Positions 50,001-60,000 of a stretch of DNA of 60,000 bases are shown here, piece after piece; the stretch's first letter is position 1, and each line of letters opens with the position of its first letter. The notes under the pieces are model-generated. The model was not told the DNA's origin. It ran no database searches and saw only the letters and a list, made by a program, of their open reading frames with translations. The DNA comes from Apostichopus japonicus (Eukaryota > Echinodermata > Holothuroidea > Aspidochirotida > Stichopodidae), in NCBI RefSeq assembly GCF_037975245.1, contig NC_092580.1:5184501-5244500 (forward strand), written 5' to 3'. The position numbers and the translations under genes were made by a program.

Positions 50001-53000
50001 AATTTGGGTAAAGAAGTTTTGCTCCCAAACAAGTAAAATTACGAAAATTTTCACCAATTTAACTGCCAACAAATGATAAATTGGTTAAAATTTCTGCATT
50101 TTGTCCAACACTTTGTGTAACAGTGTCACTTGAACTGACAATCGTACCGTCAGACGAATAGATTTAAACAGACAACAATATGAAAGTCTGCCCAAACTTT
50201 TGTATCTTGTGTTAATATCATCTGTTGGTGCTTGCTGACGTAAATGTGTTCTCCAAGGATTCCCTTGTAGATAAATTAATACTTCTTTACATAGATTTTG
50301 TTTCCGTCACACTCTGCACTATATTTTGCTTTATAGCAGACGACCAACATATTAGCGAGCTTGTTTTGCGTGTTATCGTCAGAACAGGGAGCTGCTACTA
50401 GTTAGAGTAGCAGCTCCCTGGTCAGAAGATGAAGAGATCAACATCAGTAAATATTCTGGTACTCCACTTTACGTGCGTTAGGACCTACCATGTGTAATGG
50501 ATGATTGTATTGTCTTTGAAGTATACGTTTCCAATTTCTCTTAAGTAATTTTCTTTGGATTCAAATTTCAATCTGATTTTTACTGCTTCTAGCAAATGAA
50601 TGACTCGATTGAAAACACTTCATGACGTACTCCGTTAGTGGCACTGGTTTTGTACCCATCTTCACAATGTATAGGCTACAACATGTGAACTCTGAAGTAG
50701 ATATAGTGCAGCCTATACTATAGGCTATATGTTAATATGACAATATGCAATCGGCAACTGTTCGTAGATGCAACTACATTATCCCGACCAAATAGTTTTT
50801 ATTTGCCTTTCGCTGTCATCACGGTCGCGACGTCTTCGTTATAACGATGGTGTACAGATCCGTTATTACGTGATGTGTACTATGATATAGATATGTCGTA
50901 ATTTCTATAAACAGAACCTTTCGTCAGGCCCCTCTTTAGAACCAGATACAAGTAATAAATCCTACACTAGTGAAGTGTGTAGGTTGACAGGCTGTAGTGT
51001 GCATTGACATTAGTACGTAATGTTGATATGGTATTACTGTGTATATTATATGACACCCTTGGAATGTCATTGCTTGCAAGCCTAGCATGAGATTTATTTC
51101 GATAGTTAACTGATTCGATAGTGACCATTTTAGCTAATTGCCATGAAAGGAATTGGGAATAAATCTAGAAGGTTGCAACCATACTAGGATTCATTTATTT
51201 GGGGACGTATGCCTAAAATTATCTATATATTTTTCAAACAATTTTTAACAATAGTATATGTACTTTTTTGAAATATTCTTGTTGTTTGTCTTCTGTTTCG
51301 AGGTAATTTATTATTAATATTTTGATTTGTTTTGTTAGAAAAGTGAGGCAGATAACATTCTACCTTACTCACTATTTTGCATTTTTTGATTCTGTTTCAT
51401 AGGGTATTTTGTTCTGGTCTGTTTTACTATGGTTTGATATGGTTGAAATTTATTCTGTTTTATATGAACAACAAAACGGATGTGAGTCTTCCTTTAAAAT
51501 TTTAAAGCTAAGACCTAACTACTAGACTACTATATATGATGCTTTCTGCGAAAACATCTAGGTACATGAAAACGTAAGCATGCAGTTACAAAAGTTCACC
51601 AAAATCATCAGATCGTGCATGCAGTTAGGAACAATGAATTTAGACAACGTTGTCGAAGGCTTTGCAAACCAAACAAAGTTAAATTGAAGTTTTGCCAGTA
51701 TGACATACCGGTTTCTGTATTGTATATTAAACGGTTAAGGATTCGCTAAGTAGAAGTCAAACGATCGTTAAAAGTTACACCCAACTCTTCCATTAAAACT
51801 GACGAGTGGGTGAACATTGTACCAGTATCAATGGCGTAAATTAAATTACAAAGCAAAAATACATGCATTCAAAGTTTTGACTTATTCAGCGTATTCTACC
51901 ATCGAAAGAATATAGTCAACCTCTCCCTACCGTGACGTAATGATAGGACATCTGGTTTAGACAGTCTGACCTTGATGTACAGGACAGATGCTGCGAATAA
52001 GGATGAGGTTCCTTTTGTGTTTCTCTGTGGCAGTATAACCAGAGTTAGTTTACTGTGTATGGAATCGTTGACAACGGATACCCGTTATGAGTACTTGTCA
52101 ACAGTAGTGTTACTATGATGGGCTTATGAACATAAACAAACCTAATTTTAGCATTTCATCCGTTTCTTCTAACATAAGCACGTTTTAATAATCTATTAAT
52201 AGATCCTGCATATTGTGTAATGTCTTTAAGTGTTCAGATTAATTGCCATGCGCCTTCTGGTAAATTTTATAGTTGTATAGGCTAATGCTTAGTTGATAAT
52301 AAGGCCTATAGGCATATACCAGTTCTATATGGTGTATATATATATACGCCTAACATATCGTTAAAATTTTGCGCTGTAATCGCATTGAAATAAAATATTC
52401 GGGATATATGTTCTAAGGCTATCCATGCATTTATAAGCCTCCCATATATATTCACATAAAGATCAAAAGAAAACTTCAAACTAAGCTTATGCTTGACCTA
52501 TAACTTAATGTGGGATACTTCAATGTGAGACAATTTTGTTTGTCCATATCAGCCAAATCGCATGGTCCTTTCACACCATTATTCGCGCGTGGAACTATAA
52601 TGATAGGTTGTGTGTTGTGTATTTGTTTGTGTTTTGGCTGCAAACAGTTTTACCTTAATGGTATTTGTCATATATAACTATATGTGAAAACCATTTGCAT
52701 ATCTTAACTACGGTACTCTTTTAAGTTTAATTTTCTAACTAAAATCACCGGTGCATGTCACACAACCCTGTACAGTGGAATAACCCTGTATAACCCTTGA
52801 TTCACATAACCTATAGTTACCAATTATACCAGGGTGGGTACGAAATTATTTTTCGGGCCTTGATGTGTTATTTTGTACTTAACTCCCCGTTGCAACACTT
52901 GAACGATGTACTCTACCCCCCACTCTCTCTCTCGTGACAAAAATTGAAATCCAGTACTGTACGTTATGAATGGGAAATGGAAGATCAGAAAGTTATACAT

Positions 53001-56000
53001 ATGCCGTATTATTTGTCCATCTATTATCTCGAATATCATATCGCAAGTAAACCCAAAGTCATACGTAGGCCTATATTTCATCTTTCTTTTCTTCACTTCT
53101 ATAAATTGCCAGTTTACTGTATTGATTTCATATGCGGTAACTTATCATTCGTAGAATCAATGATATTTATACATGATTCGTGTCACACATACACATATAG
53201 TGACACGGTTGAATGGATAGTGTTACCATGGAGGTTTTACCTCCATGGTGTTACAGACGACTTAGAAGAAAGACAGACTCGACAATAAGTCTAGATGAGT
53301 GTGTTAGGATGGGTAGGCCTATATATAGGAGAGTAAGGGAGGGAGGTAGGGAGAGGGGGACGGGGTTCATGATAATCCAAACCCCTCCTCCGTCTCGTTT
53401 TGTATAAAATATTGCTTCTCTTATCGTTTCTAACGTTTACTGGTAAAGTTATTACAATATAACTTCGTTCACCGCCCTTCCTGTTTTCTTTCACTTTATA
53501 TTCGGAAGTGGTATAGGAGGTTTGACTTTGAATAACCGCAATCATTCTGCTATAGTTTTTATCTGACAGCAGTTCGATAATTAATCCCATTGCACACTGC
53601 AGGGCTGTATCTAACCATCAATATGACCCATTGACCGTAAACTATTATCACATCATTGTTTTAATGATGACATAATTAAAACAGTATTTGTTGATGAGTG
53701 TGTACACCCAGCATGAAACAATCACGGTATCTCGTTAGGCCATTCCATAAGCAATCGATGTGTGACCGGAAGAACCTTAATATCGTGGCGTGAACATGTA
53801 CTCTATACCCTTGGCATTAGGCGACCACGCACGATAATATTTGCGTGGGCTATGAGGAATATGTGTCAGTTTAAAACCGAGGACTTATCAATTAACCCTG
53901 CCGAGCGTAAATCTCCATTAAGACCCGATTAACCGCCTTGTGGTGTGCAATTTTGTGTTGTTTCACTGACAGACGGATTCCTTCTTCTTAAAATTATGTT
54001 TATCTACATGTATATGTCAGTTTCACAAATGCATTAACTTTCCATTAACGATCGTAGATACAGACTGTTGCACAAGCAAAATTACAGTTCTATAAGACAG
54101 ATGTTTACTTCTCATTCCAAAATTTGTGACAGTTTTATCAATATTTCTGAGTACCGGCCGGGATACTGCATCAAACTAGGACACTCACCTAGATTATTTT
54201 GTGCCCTAAATGAACATGAATTTTGTTCAGACATAATGATTTTGTTTCCTTTCGATCGTGAATACATTTTTGACACGGACAGTTGGTCATGTATAGTAAC
54301 ATCAATTACAAACAAGCAAATCGGATTTTTTTTAATTTAATTTTGCCTATTATTTAAAATAAAAAACTTGACCAGCAAAGCTATAGAACTTGATTGTTAT
54401 GGGACTTAAGTACCAAATAATATCAAATGTTACCCTTATTATCAACTAAAATAATTGTTTTAATTTAGGACAATTAAGGACTGAATTGTATAAATAGTCT
54501 ATATGCTATTGCTAATACTTAACTGTTAACCCGTAACAGGGAACTGCAGTTATTTACCTCCGTGTCCGTCGTAAAGTCATAGCCCCTGGTCAACATCTGC
54601 GGATAATCCCACGTATATTAATCATGTCATAGATAGTCAGTAATAGATTTCTCATCATGGCGCATAGGTCAAGCTGCATAACAAGCATCGAATTGGTATA
54701 ATTATGAAATCAGTTTGGCTCGATCAAATGTCCCCTGTGGGTGGAAATGGGGGGGGGGGGGTGGTGGAGGTATTAATTCGATGAGGTGTCAATAGGGTTT
54801 TACCGAATGGACTCTATTAATACAGCTGACACAACCAGCTAACTTAGTCCACTATATAGTCTCCAAGGTAGCAACTGTAAACACTGCTAGCCTAAACGAA
54901 TATGCATTCCAGGAAACGCAGGCGGCAGACCTCCTTCAAAACGTTTTGAGTAAGTCTGTTGCTAACATCCTTCCGAGAACATCAAAATAAATATGGATAT
55001 CCTCTTCCACATTACTTCATACGTTAACTGGAGAGCAATTGAATCAAGTGAACCTCAGATGTCTTCTTTCGGTCGATGGCAAACGACATACTGTGTTTAG
55101 GACTCTTAATTTCATGTGCATGGAAATTCAATTATATTGACGGATTTAAACAGCAATATTATGGACAAGGTAAGCGCTGTAGACACCGAAGAAAAGGTTA
55201 GCAGTCAAAATAATATTGTCTAAGAAAGTTAGAAAGTAAACAACTGATTTGGAATCGCCAACCTCATAGCGTTATACGCTGTAGTTCATATTGATTTTTG
55301 GACCAAGAATTATTTCTTGATATGGCATTTTCCTGAGATATTCCGATGATCACTTTCATTGATTCTGTTCGTAACTAATATTTGCAATCTGTATACTCAC
55401 AAATGGTTATAAAATATTCACAAAGATAAAATTTGAATGTAATATCCGTTACTACTTTATGTGAGGAGACTGCCACGTTGTCACTAGTGAATGTGGTTCT
55501 ATTCATTAAGGTGATTTAAAGGCAAATCTTCTGCGGAAGTAAAATACGAATACCCTGTTAGACATATATATCAGACGTTTGTCTCCGGGTATTTTTGGTT
55601 TCTTTCAAAATTTGTTGATAAACTTCCAAATTGTTTGTTTTCGCTTTTTTTTTTACCTTCTTCTTTTTGTCTAACATAGAAAGTTAACGTAATATGTGTA
55701 AATGCAAGAGAGTAAGGCTTGCGCACTCTGGATTAATGTGTTTTCATAAGGCAACGAATTATCCACTGACCGTTTATCTATGGAAAGCCAGATGGGACAA
55801 ATCCCATATATTATATATTGTCCTACCGAAAGAAAGTATACATCGTATGTATGGCTGTAGCAAGTAGCTTATAGGCTATGTGTTCACATAACTACCTTGA
55901 TGTATGATCATAGAGAATTAATTCGATTTAAGGAGTGGAATTGAAGGTTCATACGTGCAAAAGATACACTCCGTTGTGCCGCACTACATGCATGTCAGAA

Positions 56001-59000
56001 AATATTTAGGTTCGTTCTTTTTTTGGCATTGGTAATCTTTTCATTAGGCTGAATATTTTACGCACGCTAAAAACTGAAAGATTTTAAGCGCCTGCATATT
56101 GGTGTTTCTTATAGATGGTTTCGACCATGGAGAAGTATGTGCGTAAATGTGTAAACTTCCATTTTCACAGGGGGGGGGGGGAATACCCTTGTAGGGGGTG
56201 ATGTAGACATAGAGTACTGCTCGCACCTATTTTCTAAAAGAAGGAACACTTTGGTGACATTTTTGTTAGGGTAGGGCAGACAAATATTTGGGGGTGAGGG
56301 ATAGCCCTCCCACATCCCCCTCGAACCTTCCACACCCCACCCCACCCCCCCGGAGCCCCGTTAGTTCGGTTTATCATATATGATCTATAGTTTGATAATG
56401 CGATGATATAACGTGTCTGTTCAATGTGCGTATAATAATATCCCTGCCACTATGATTCATTGATTGCTCTAATACGCATCTATATTTTTAAATATACTTG
56501 TATTTCCCATTGTGTGGAACGTTGTATTCGGATTCATACGAGCATACATTCAAATTAATACCGTTTTTAATGGTTCTTGTTTAATGGTATGTGCCATTTG
56601 CCTCACATGGACTCCCCTATATCTCCCTTATGTATCACAAGATGACACCTTTTTTTCTGTATTTGACTATTTGTCGCCAAACATAATGTCTTCTTGAATC
56701 TGGAATCACCATGGTAGCGTGTTGTTTACTGTATGATAAGTGGGAAAGTCGTTATAATCATTGACATTATGATAACTAAGCAACAACCTTACGATCCTAT
56801 AGAACATAAATATGAAATATGTTTACATTGTTGATGATGTTTTGGGGTGGCTTTAAAAACAAAGAAGGCCTCGATGCAAAAACATGAATTAAAGTGTTTG
56901 TGACACATGTTGTCGTAAGACCAGTTTAATGAAATTGGTTTACTCGACGTGATCCTTGGCTCCGTTCCTCTCTTCTCATGCAAGTCCAAACAGCCTAGAG
57001 AAAGTCATACTGAAAATATTTTAATATTTCGAATTTGAAAGATATATTGAAATAATATGAACGCTGTTGTTTGTCTACATGCTTGATTGATAGCATATTT
57101 CTAAAGCGTTTGTGTGTGTTATGACTACATGTGCATTAACAGTTACACAAGGGAAGTGATGGGGAGGAAATCGTGATGAACAAACCCTTCTATGACATGA
57201 AGAGGGAAATTGAAAAGAGCGATTAATGAATCACTTTTTCTTTCACGCTTCAAGTAGAAACCTCATAAATCAAATTTTAATTCTATGTTCTTTCCTTTTC
57301 CTCAGTCGAGTCTCGCAGACACTGGAAATTCTCTTTCAAGACAGATGGCTTCAATGTACAGAACGTTGAAACAAGTCAAAGATGACGAAGAAGGGGAACG
57401 TGGAGATGATGAAGATACCTATACAGACGAACAAGAGTCTGAACCAGAGGTCGACACCACCTCTGCTCATCGATCATTCGATGCGTTGGACACCGAGGAT
57501 GACGTCAACAAGATGAGCGACCTCGACTCAGAGTCTTGCAGCTTCGCAGGTAGACAGAACCGGAACGCGCTGAAGGAGAGCGGGCTCGCCAAAAGTCCCA
57601 AACGTCTCAACGTTTGCGACAACATAAACGAGTTGGACGACGATAAGACTCCTCAACCAAAAGAAGGGTATCATTTCACCTACCCTGACTCCTCGGTTCA
57701 AGCCAGTGACCCTCACATCACACCCATGAGTCTAACACTGACGTCGACAGACAACGGTAACCACGAAGGACACAACCAGCAACCACACGAGCATCATGAC
57801 CATCATGGACACCACCATCATGGTAACGATCACGAGAATCATAATGATAGCTCTGGTTCAGAGAGCGATGACGAATCACTACCCGACACCAGCAGCGACG
57901 AATGCAGTAGGTGCCTCTGCTGTTCGTCCCTTGCATCATACCAGAATATCCCTTGGAGGATCCAACGCCGCGACTCAGCAACTACTACCGAGGCGAGCGA
58001 CAGCTCGGAGTATTGCAGCGACTCTGATGAGGAGGAGGGGCATCGGAGGGTCCCCCTTTATGCCAAATTCAGTCCTTTCTTCTTTCAAGAGTGTGCCTCC
58101 GGTGAGGAAGGAGATGCAGAAACGGACGAATGCGAGAAGATGGACGAAGATGCGGATTCATTGCCAGAACAGACGCGAATGAGCCCTCTTGGTCGAGAGA
58201 GTTCCCCAGCTCGACCATCGCAGATAGAAGATAATACTCAGAAGAGCAAAGAAGCTGACCAGCCCGCAGCCCTCGTTAAACATGGCAAAGAGCAAGGGAA
58301 ACCTTCATCGCAGACGACCGAGTCAGAACCTACAGAGGAACCGAAAGAAGAGGAAGCTGATGAACAATCGTCAGCATCAGTAATTGACAAGATCAAACGA
58401 ATGCAAACGAGAATACAGGATGAAAAGAAGGACGTCGAAAAACAACTAAAGACAAAGAAAAAGCCAGAGAGCAAGTCCAAATTTCTTTCACCCGATCACA
58501 ACATCCATCCACCTGTTAAAGATAACGAGGATGCCAATATAAAGAAAGCCAAAGTTCCTCCGCCGGAGGTAAGTGAAAAACACAGGCATGTGTCCAAATC
58601 ACATATGTTTGTAGTCGCGCCTCCACAGTTGGGCGAACACAAGGGAACGAAGAAGATGGTTTTAACCACTGGTGATGAACCCATGTTTGAAATTCCAGCT
58701 TCTTGCATCGATAAAGAAGGTAAGGTTACTTTACGACCCGACCCTAAGCTCGCCCCTGAAGCGTACAAGTCTGGAAAAACGATCACTTTTCAAGTCAAGC
58801 ACACTCCAGATGGAATAGTAGCAACAGATGGTCCGATGATGTTGACAACCAACCCGAGAACCACTCGCACTGTTTTGAGAGTGAGAAGTTCCCAGCCCAG
58901 TACACCGACAACACCCACCAACACCAGGAGTACCGTGGAAGTGACACCAGAAGGTGTCATCAATATCAGAAAACGTCGCACTGTACCCGTGAAAATCAAC

Positions 59001-59639
59001 CCCGTTCAAGCCATTCCGGTGGTAGAGCCTTCCCAGGAGGATCCCCATTCTTGTACACACTGCAACCATCACCGCCAAGTGACTCCTTCGACCCATCACG
59101 AGGCAGTACCTCGATATGTCACCCGAAAGGTCACCACCCGCCAGACCACTGTTACTCCTGTGTATGGAAATTCCGCCGGTCAGCCGATCATCATTAACCA
59201 ACAGGGGGCAACCACTCAACCGCAACAGCAGTACGTCATCAATACCCAGCAGGGCGGGGTGATACCACAATCACAATCACAGTCGATAGTAATAAACCCT
59301 CACGGTGGATTTCAACAAAGGCAGATCATCGTTGGCCCTCAACCGGTCCGGACGGGTCCTATCCAGTCGATATCGGTGACTCCATCATCATCGTCAGTAC
59401 AGCAGGGTTCTCCAGTGATTTACCGCACAAACTCCGGCGAACCAGTCCAGTCTTTTCAGATGAGTCCAGGTCAGATGCAGCAACCTTTTCAGATGAGTCC
59501 AGGTCAGATGCAGCAACCAAGGATTCGTCTTGGTATGCCACCGCAAGGTATGTCAGTCCGAGTCAGCGACAACGGTGGTTACACAGTACCCGTTCAAGGG
59601 ACCCAGCCAGGACAAATGCATTTCGTTATTAATCAGTAG
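34866..59639 (+). CDS. Unassigned 838-aa acidic, disordered protein; two exons joined over a 22-kb intron
   Basis: I do not recognise this gene. The predicted coding sequence is 34866-35048 joined to 57306-59639, both borders phase 0. Residues 1-61 are Lys/Gln-rich and end in a charged helix (MKFHSTKMDLNLKILREEM). The splice continues it as SSLADTGNSLSRQMASMYRT, so the amphipathic helix runs through the join. After it come acidic stretches, a His-rich patch (about residues 213-241), a Cys cluster CSRCLCC near 260, a short coiled coil (about 416-449), CTHCNHH near 643 and a Gln/Pro/Ser-rich tail from about 690. The helix pattern LxRQxxxxxxxLKxxK is faintly like FAM167-family helices, but I would not name it on that basis. 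Additional small exons inside the intron cannot be excluded. Confidence 0.6.
35681..35858 (+). repeat. AAGTCTCAAGTC array, left part of the outer hAT
   Basis: AAGTCTCAAGTCAAGTCTC recurs at about 50-60-bp spacing with variable linkers. The matching right-hand array is at 37466-37620. Confidence 0.88.
36113..37358. mobile_element. Inner hAT-type element (1246 bp) with 8-bp target duplication
   Basis: Terminal inverted repeats CAGGGCCGTCTTAA (left) and TTAAGACGGCCCTG (right) are perfect over 14 bp and continue as GGGCCC-rich sequence. CGTACACG is found directly outside both ends (36105-36112 and 37359-37366). The element sits inside the outer hAT and therefore inserted later. It carries a Penelope-like fragment rather than a transposase. 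Confidence 0.93.
36347..36736 (+). mobile_element. Penelope-like element fragment inside the inner hAT
   Basis: One frame, with a single internal stop near 36470, reads KAYTEKLLLRNYKKEEI, then GIKFENRGQYLTTKP, then PPLVFKLTFTPHIKT and FPKEPILAYNRAQNLKDLLV. This order matches the linker between the RT and the GIY-YIG nuclease in Penelope-like elements (…PPxxAYRRxxNLRDLLVxSxL). Neither the RT core nor the nuclease is present. Assignment is from remembered family patterns. Confidence 0.55.
37466..37620 (+). repeat. AAGTCTCAAGTC/GACTCGAGTC array, right part of the outer hAT
   Basis: The same units as the left array. Towards the end it becomes palindromic GACTCGAGTC, consistent with subterminal repeats of the element. 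Confidence 0.88.
37981..38027. repeat. AT-rich TATATTTATG/AT repeat
   Basis: TATATTTATGAATATATTTATG followed by (TA)n. It lies between a G run and a C run, all low-complexity. Confidence 0.75.
38150..41555. other. Non-coding intronic stretch
   Basis: No recognisable exon or element. It contains scattered G and A homopolymers. Confidence 0.5.
41560..41705 (-). mobile_element. tRNA-derived SINE fragment
   Basis: On the minus strand an eroded tRNA-like part (ATTATAAGCTATATGAATG, then CATCTGGAAAGTCGTGG) leads to a B-box-like GGGTTTGACCTC (41642-41653). A SINE body with GGCCAAAGTAAGGTGAGTTC follows. The layout (A-box region, B box about 50 bp later, conserved non-tRNA body) is that of a tRNA-derived SINE. 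The ends are not defined. Confidence 0.5.
42829..43016. mobile_element. 188-bp MITE-like inverted repeat with internal TTGTGGC repeats
   Basis: The left end GGAAGCCGAGAGGTTC and right end GAAACTCTCGGCTTCC are inverted copies. Between them, TTGTGGCAAACTCA-like units recur four to five times, alternating with CAGTG. A target duplication is not clear (TTTA/TTAA-like flanks). It explains an otherwise odd 143-codon minus-strand frame. Confidence 0.7.
43195..50377. other. Non-coding intronic stretch
   Basis: No supported exon. Holds C/G homopolymers at 44704-44717 and 47149-47162 and an A-rich run at 46669. Candidate small exons were examined and rejected. Confidence 0.5.
50385..50420. mobile_element. 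36-bp perfect palindrome flanked by 7-bp direct repeats
   Basis: CAGGGAGCTGCTACT (50385-50399), a 6-base spacer, and its exact reverse complement (50406-50420). GTCAGAA lies immediately on both sides (50378-50384 and 50421-50427). It looks like two terminal inverted repeats with nothing between them, inserted with a target duplication. Confidence 0.75.
50430..57305. other. Non-coding intronic stretch up to the terminal exon
   Basis: No supported coding sequence. Contains a hairpin at 53225-53249 and G tracts at 54750 and 56169. Confidence 0.5.
53225..53249. other. Hairpin ACCATGGAGG/CCTCCATGGT
   Basis: A perfect 10-bp stem with a TTTTA loop. The stem core CATGGAGG/CCTCCATG is the same as in the LINE 3' UTR hairpin at 14192-14216. 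Confidence 0.75.
57306..59639 (+). CDS. Terminal coding exon of the unassigned gene (777 codons + stop)
   Basis: The open frame follows a clear polypyrimidine acceptor (tttccttttcctcag|TCG) and runs 2334 bp to TAG at 59637-59639. Its length and biased composition (Asp/Glu/Ser first, then Pro/Thr/Val, then Gln/Pro) make it certainly coding. A 33-bp unit encoding FQMSPGQMQQP is duplicated in tandem at 59454-59519. No catalytic motif, signal peptide or membrane segment is visible. Being rich in acidic and His/Cys-containing low-complexity tracts, it is probably an intracellular, intrinsically disordered protein; that is inference. Confidence 0.9.
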   Translation, partial: SSLADTGNSLSRQMASMYRTLKQVKDDEEGERGDDEDTYTDEQESEPEVDTTSAHRSFDALDTEDDVNKMSDLDSESCSFAGRQNRNALKESGLAKSPKRLNVCDNINELDDDKTPQPKEGYHFTYPDSSVQASDPHITPMSLTLTSTDNGNHEGHNQQPHEHHDHHGHHHHGNDHENHNDSSGSESDDESLPDTSSDECSRCLCCSSLASYQNIPWRIQRRDSATTTEASDSSEYCSDSDEEEGHRRVPLYAKFSPFFFQECASGEEGDAETDECEKMDEDADSLPEQTRMSPLGRESSPARPSQIEDNTQKSKEADQPAALVKHGKEQGKPSSQTTESEPTEEPKEEEADEQSSASVIDKIKRMQTRIQDEKKDVEKQLKTKKKPESKSKFLSPDHNIHPPVKDNEDANIKKAKVPPPEVSEKHRHVSKSHMFVVAPPQLGEHKGTKKMVLTTGDEPMFEIPASCIDKEGKVTLRPDPKLAPEAYKSGKTITFQVKHTPDGIVATDGPMMLTTNPRTTRTVLRVRSSQPSTPTTPTNTRSTVEVTPEGVINIRKRRTVPVKINPVQAIPVVEPSQEDPHSCTHCNHHRQVTPSTHHEAVPRYVTRKVTTRQTTVTPVYGNSAGQPIIINQQGATTQPQQQYVINTQQGGVIPQSQSQSIVINPHGGFQQRQIIVGPQPVRTGPIQSISVTPSSSSVQQGSPVIYRTNSGEPVQSFQMSPGQMQQPFQMSPGQMQQPRIRLGMPPQGMSVRVSDNGGYTVPVQGTQPGQMHFVINQ
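59454..59519 (+). repeat. 33-bp in-frame tandem duplication (FQMSPGQMQQP x2)
   Basis: Units 59454-59486 and 59487-59519 differ only at the last base (CCT/CCA). The duplication adds 11 residues to the Gln-rich tail and looks recent. Confidence 0.95.
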
Positions 59640-60000
59640 ATGGACGGAGTACTCTTTAGCCTGCTACATGCCGTTACTTTGTTCCCACTGGGATGATCTT
59701 CTCGTGATGTAGTAACTTTCCAGTGCGCCACTTCGACGGGGAAAACACCCAACTCTGTCATTTATGGTAGAGAAAATACATATTCATGTGTCGTAGGTAC
59801 ACATGCACCGGTATTTGCACGGTTTAGATTTACCCGCATAGCATAATAATATGTGTTGAGTTGGACATGAAAGTGGTGTAACAACCGACAGCTTATCTAC
59901 ACGATTAAGAGAACCGTTAATCGCGGTATGATGCTATTGACGATACATTGTCGCGACTAAGCCAAAGGACTTGGAAAAGGTTGGAACGTGACGACTTTAA
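59640..60000 (+). other. 3' UTR of the unassigned gene, to the window end
   Basis: This is the sequence after the TAG of the terminal exon. No AATAAA or ATTAAA signal is visible before 60000, so the transcript probably runs past the window. Confidence 0.4.

Larger units (their letters stand above)
35049..57305 (+). other. Putative 22-kb intron of the unassigned gene
   Basis: It starts with gtaagt after 35048 and ends with tttccttttcctcag before 57306. The span contains transposable elements and simple repeats (listed separately) and no exon that I can support. The join of the two exons is inferred from phase and helix continuity, not proven. Confidence 0.45.

Noticed and set aside
52824-53590. 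Frames of 90-114 codons on both strands
   Set aside because: No codon-use or family signal, no splice context, and opposite-strand frames overlap each other.
54913-54949. Possible 37-bp exon reading ETQAADLLQNVL
   Set aside because: Its length is not a multiple of three, so it would break the phase-0 join to the terminal exon.

Overview
This window is nuclear DNA from an animal. Genes are split by GT-AG introns, intergenic space is long and AT-rich, and the repeats include LINE reverse-transcriptase fragments, hAT-type elements flanked by 8-bp target duplications, a Penelope-like fragment, a tRNA-derived SINE and microsatellites. Frequent TACAGTA/TACTGTA and TAGGCCTA words plus the gene content suggest an invertebrate deuterostome, most likely an echinoderm (perhaps a sea cucumber). 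That placement is an inference from memory of similar genomes, not a proof. No CRISPR array, rRNA gene or intact tRNA gene is visible.

Layout. (1) 1-16.7 kb, minus strand: the 5' end of a glutaredoxin-fold gene. Exon 1 (16636-16731) carries a CPFC redox motif and exon 2 is at 9693-9753. The rest of the gene appears to lie left of the window or was not recognised. Its introns and flanks hold a foldback element (224-811), LINE fragments (4.1-4.9, 5.5-7.3 and 14.1-14.8 kb) and minisatellites. (2) 16.7-19.5 kb: the space between two divergent genes, with CRE/ATF-type palindromes, an E2F-like site and a 498-bp hAT-type MITE with a perfect 8-bp target duplication. (3) 19.5-27.3 kb, plus strand: a complete eight-exon gene that I identify as centromere protein P (CENP-P, predicted 352 aa). 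It is followed by a degenerate repeat array and a poly(A) signal. (4) 27.9-34.8 kb: no recognisable gene. (5) 34.9-59.6 kb, plus strand: a first coding exon (34866-35048) and a large terminal exon (57306-59639) that join in phase to give a predicted 838-aa, acidic, largely disordered protein of unknown function. They are separated by a putative 22-kb intron. That intron contains a transposon inside a transposon: a hAT element (35658-37634) interrupted by a second hAT element (36113-37358) that carries a Penelope-like fragment. It also contains a MITE, a SINE and a 36-bp perfect palindrome flanked by direct repeats.

The genes show no common pathway. CENP-P acts in the constitutive centromere-associated network, the glutaredoxin domain in thiol-disulfide exchange, and the 838-aa protein is unassigned. 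The observations I value most are the reconstructed CENP-P gene, a 42-bp perfect duplication across its stop codon, the nested hAT/hAT/Penelope structure, the tiny palindromic insertion at 50.4 kb, and the unassigned 838-aa gene.
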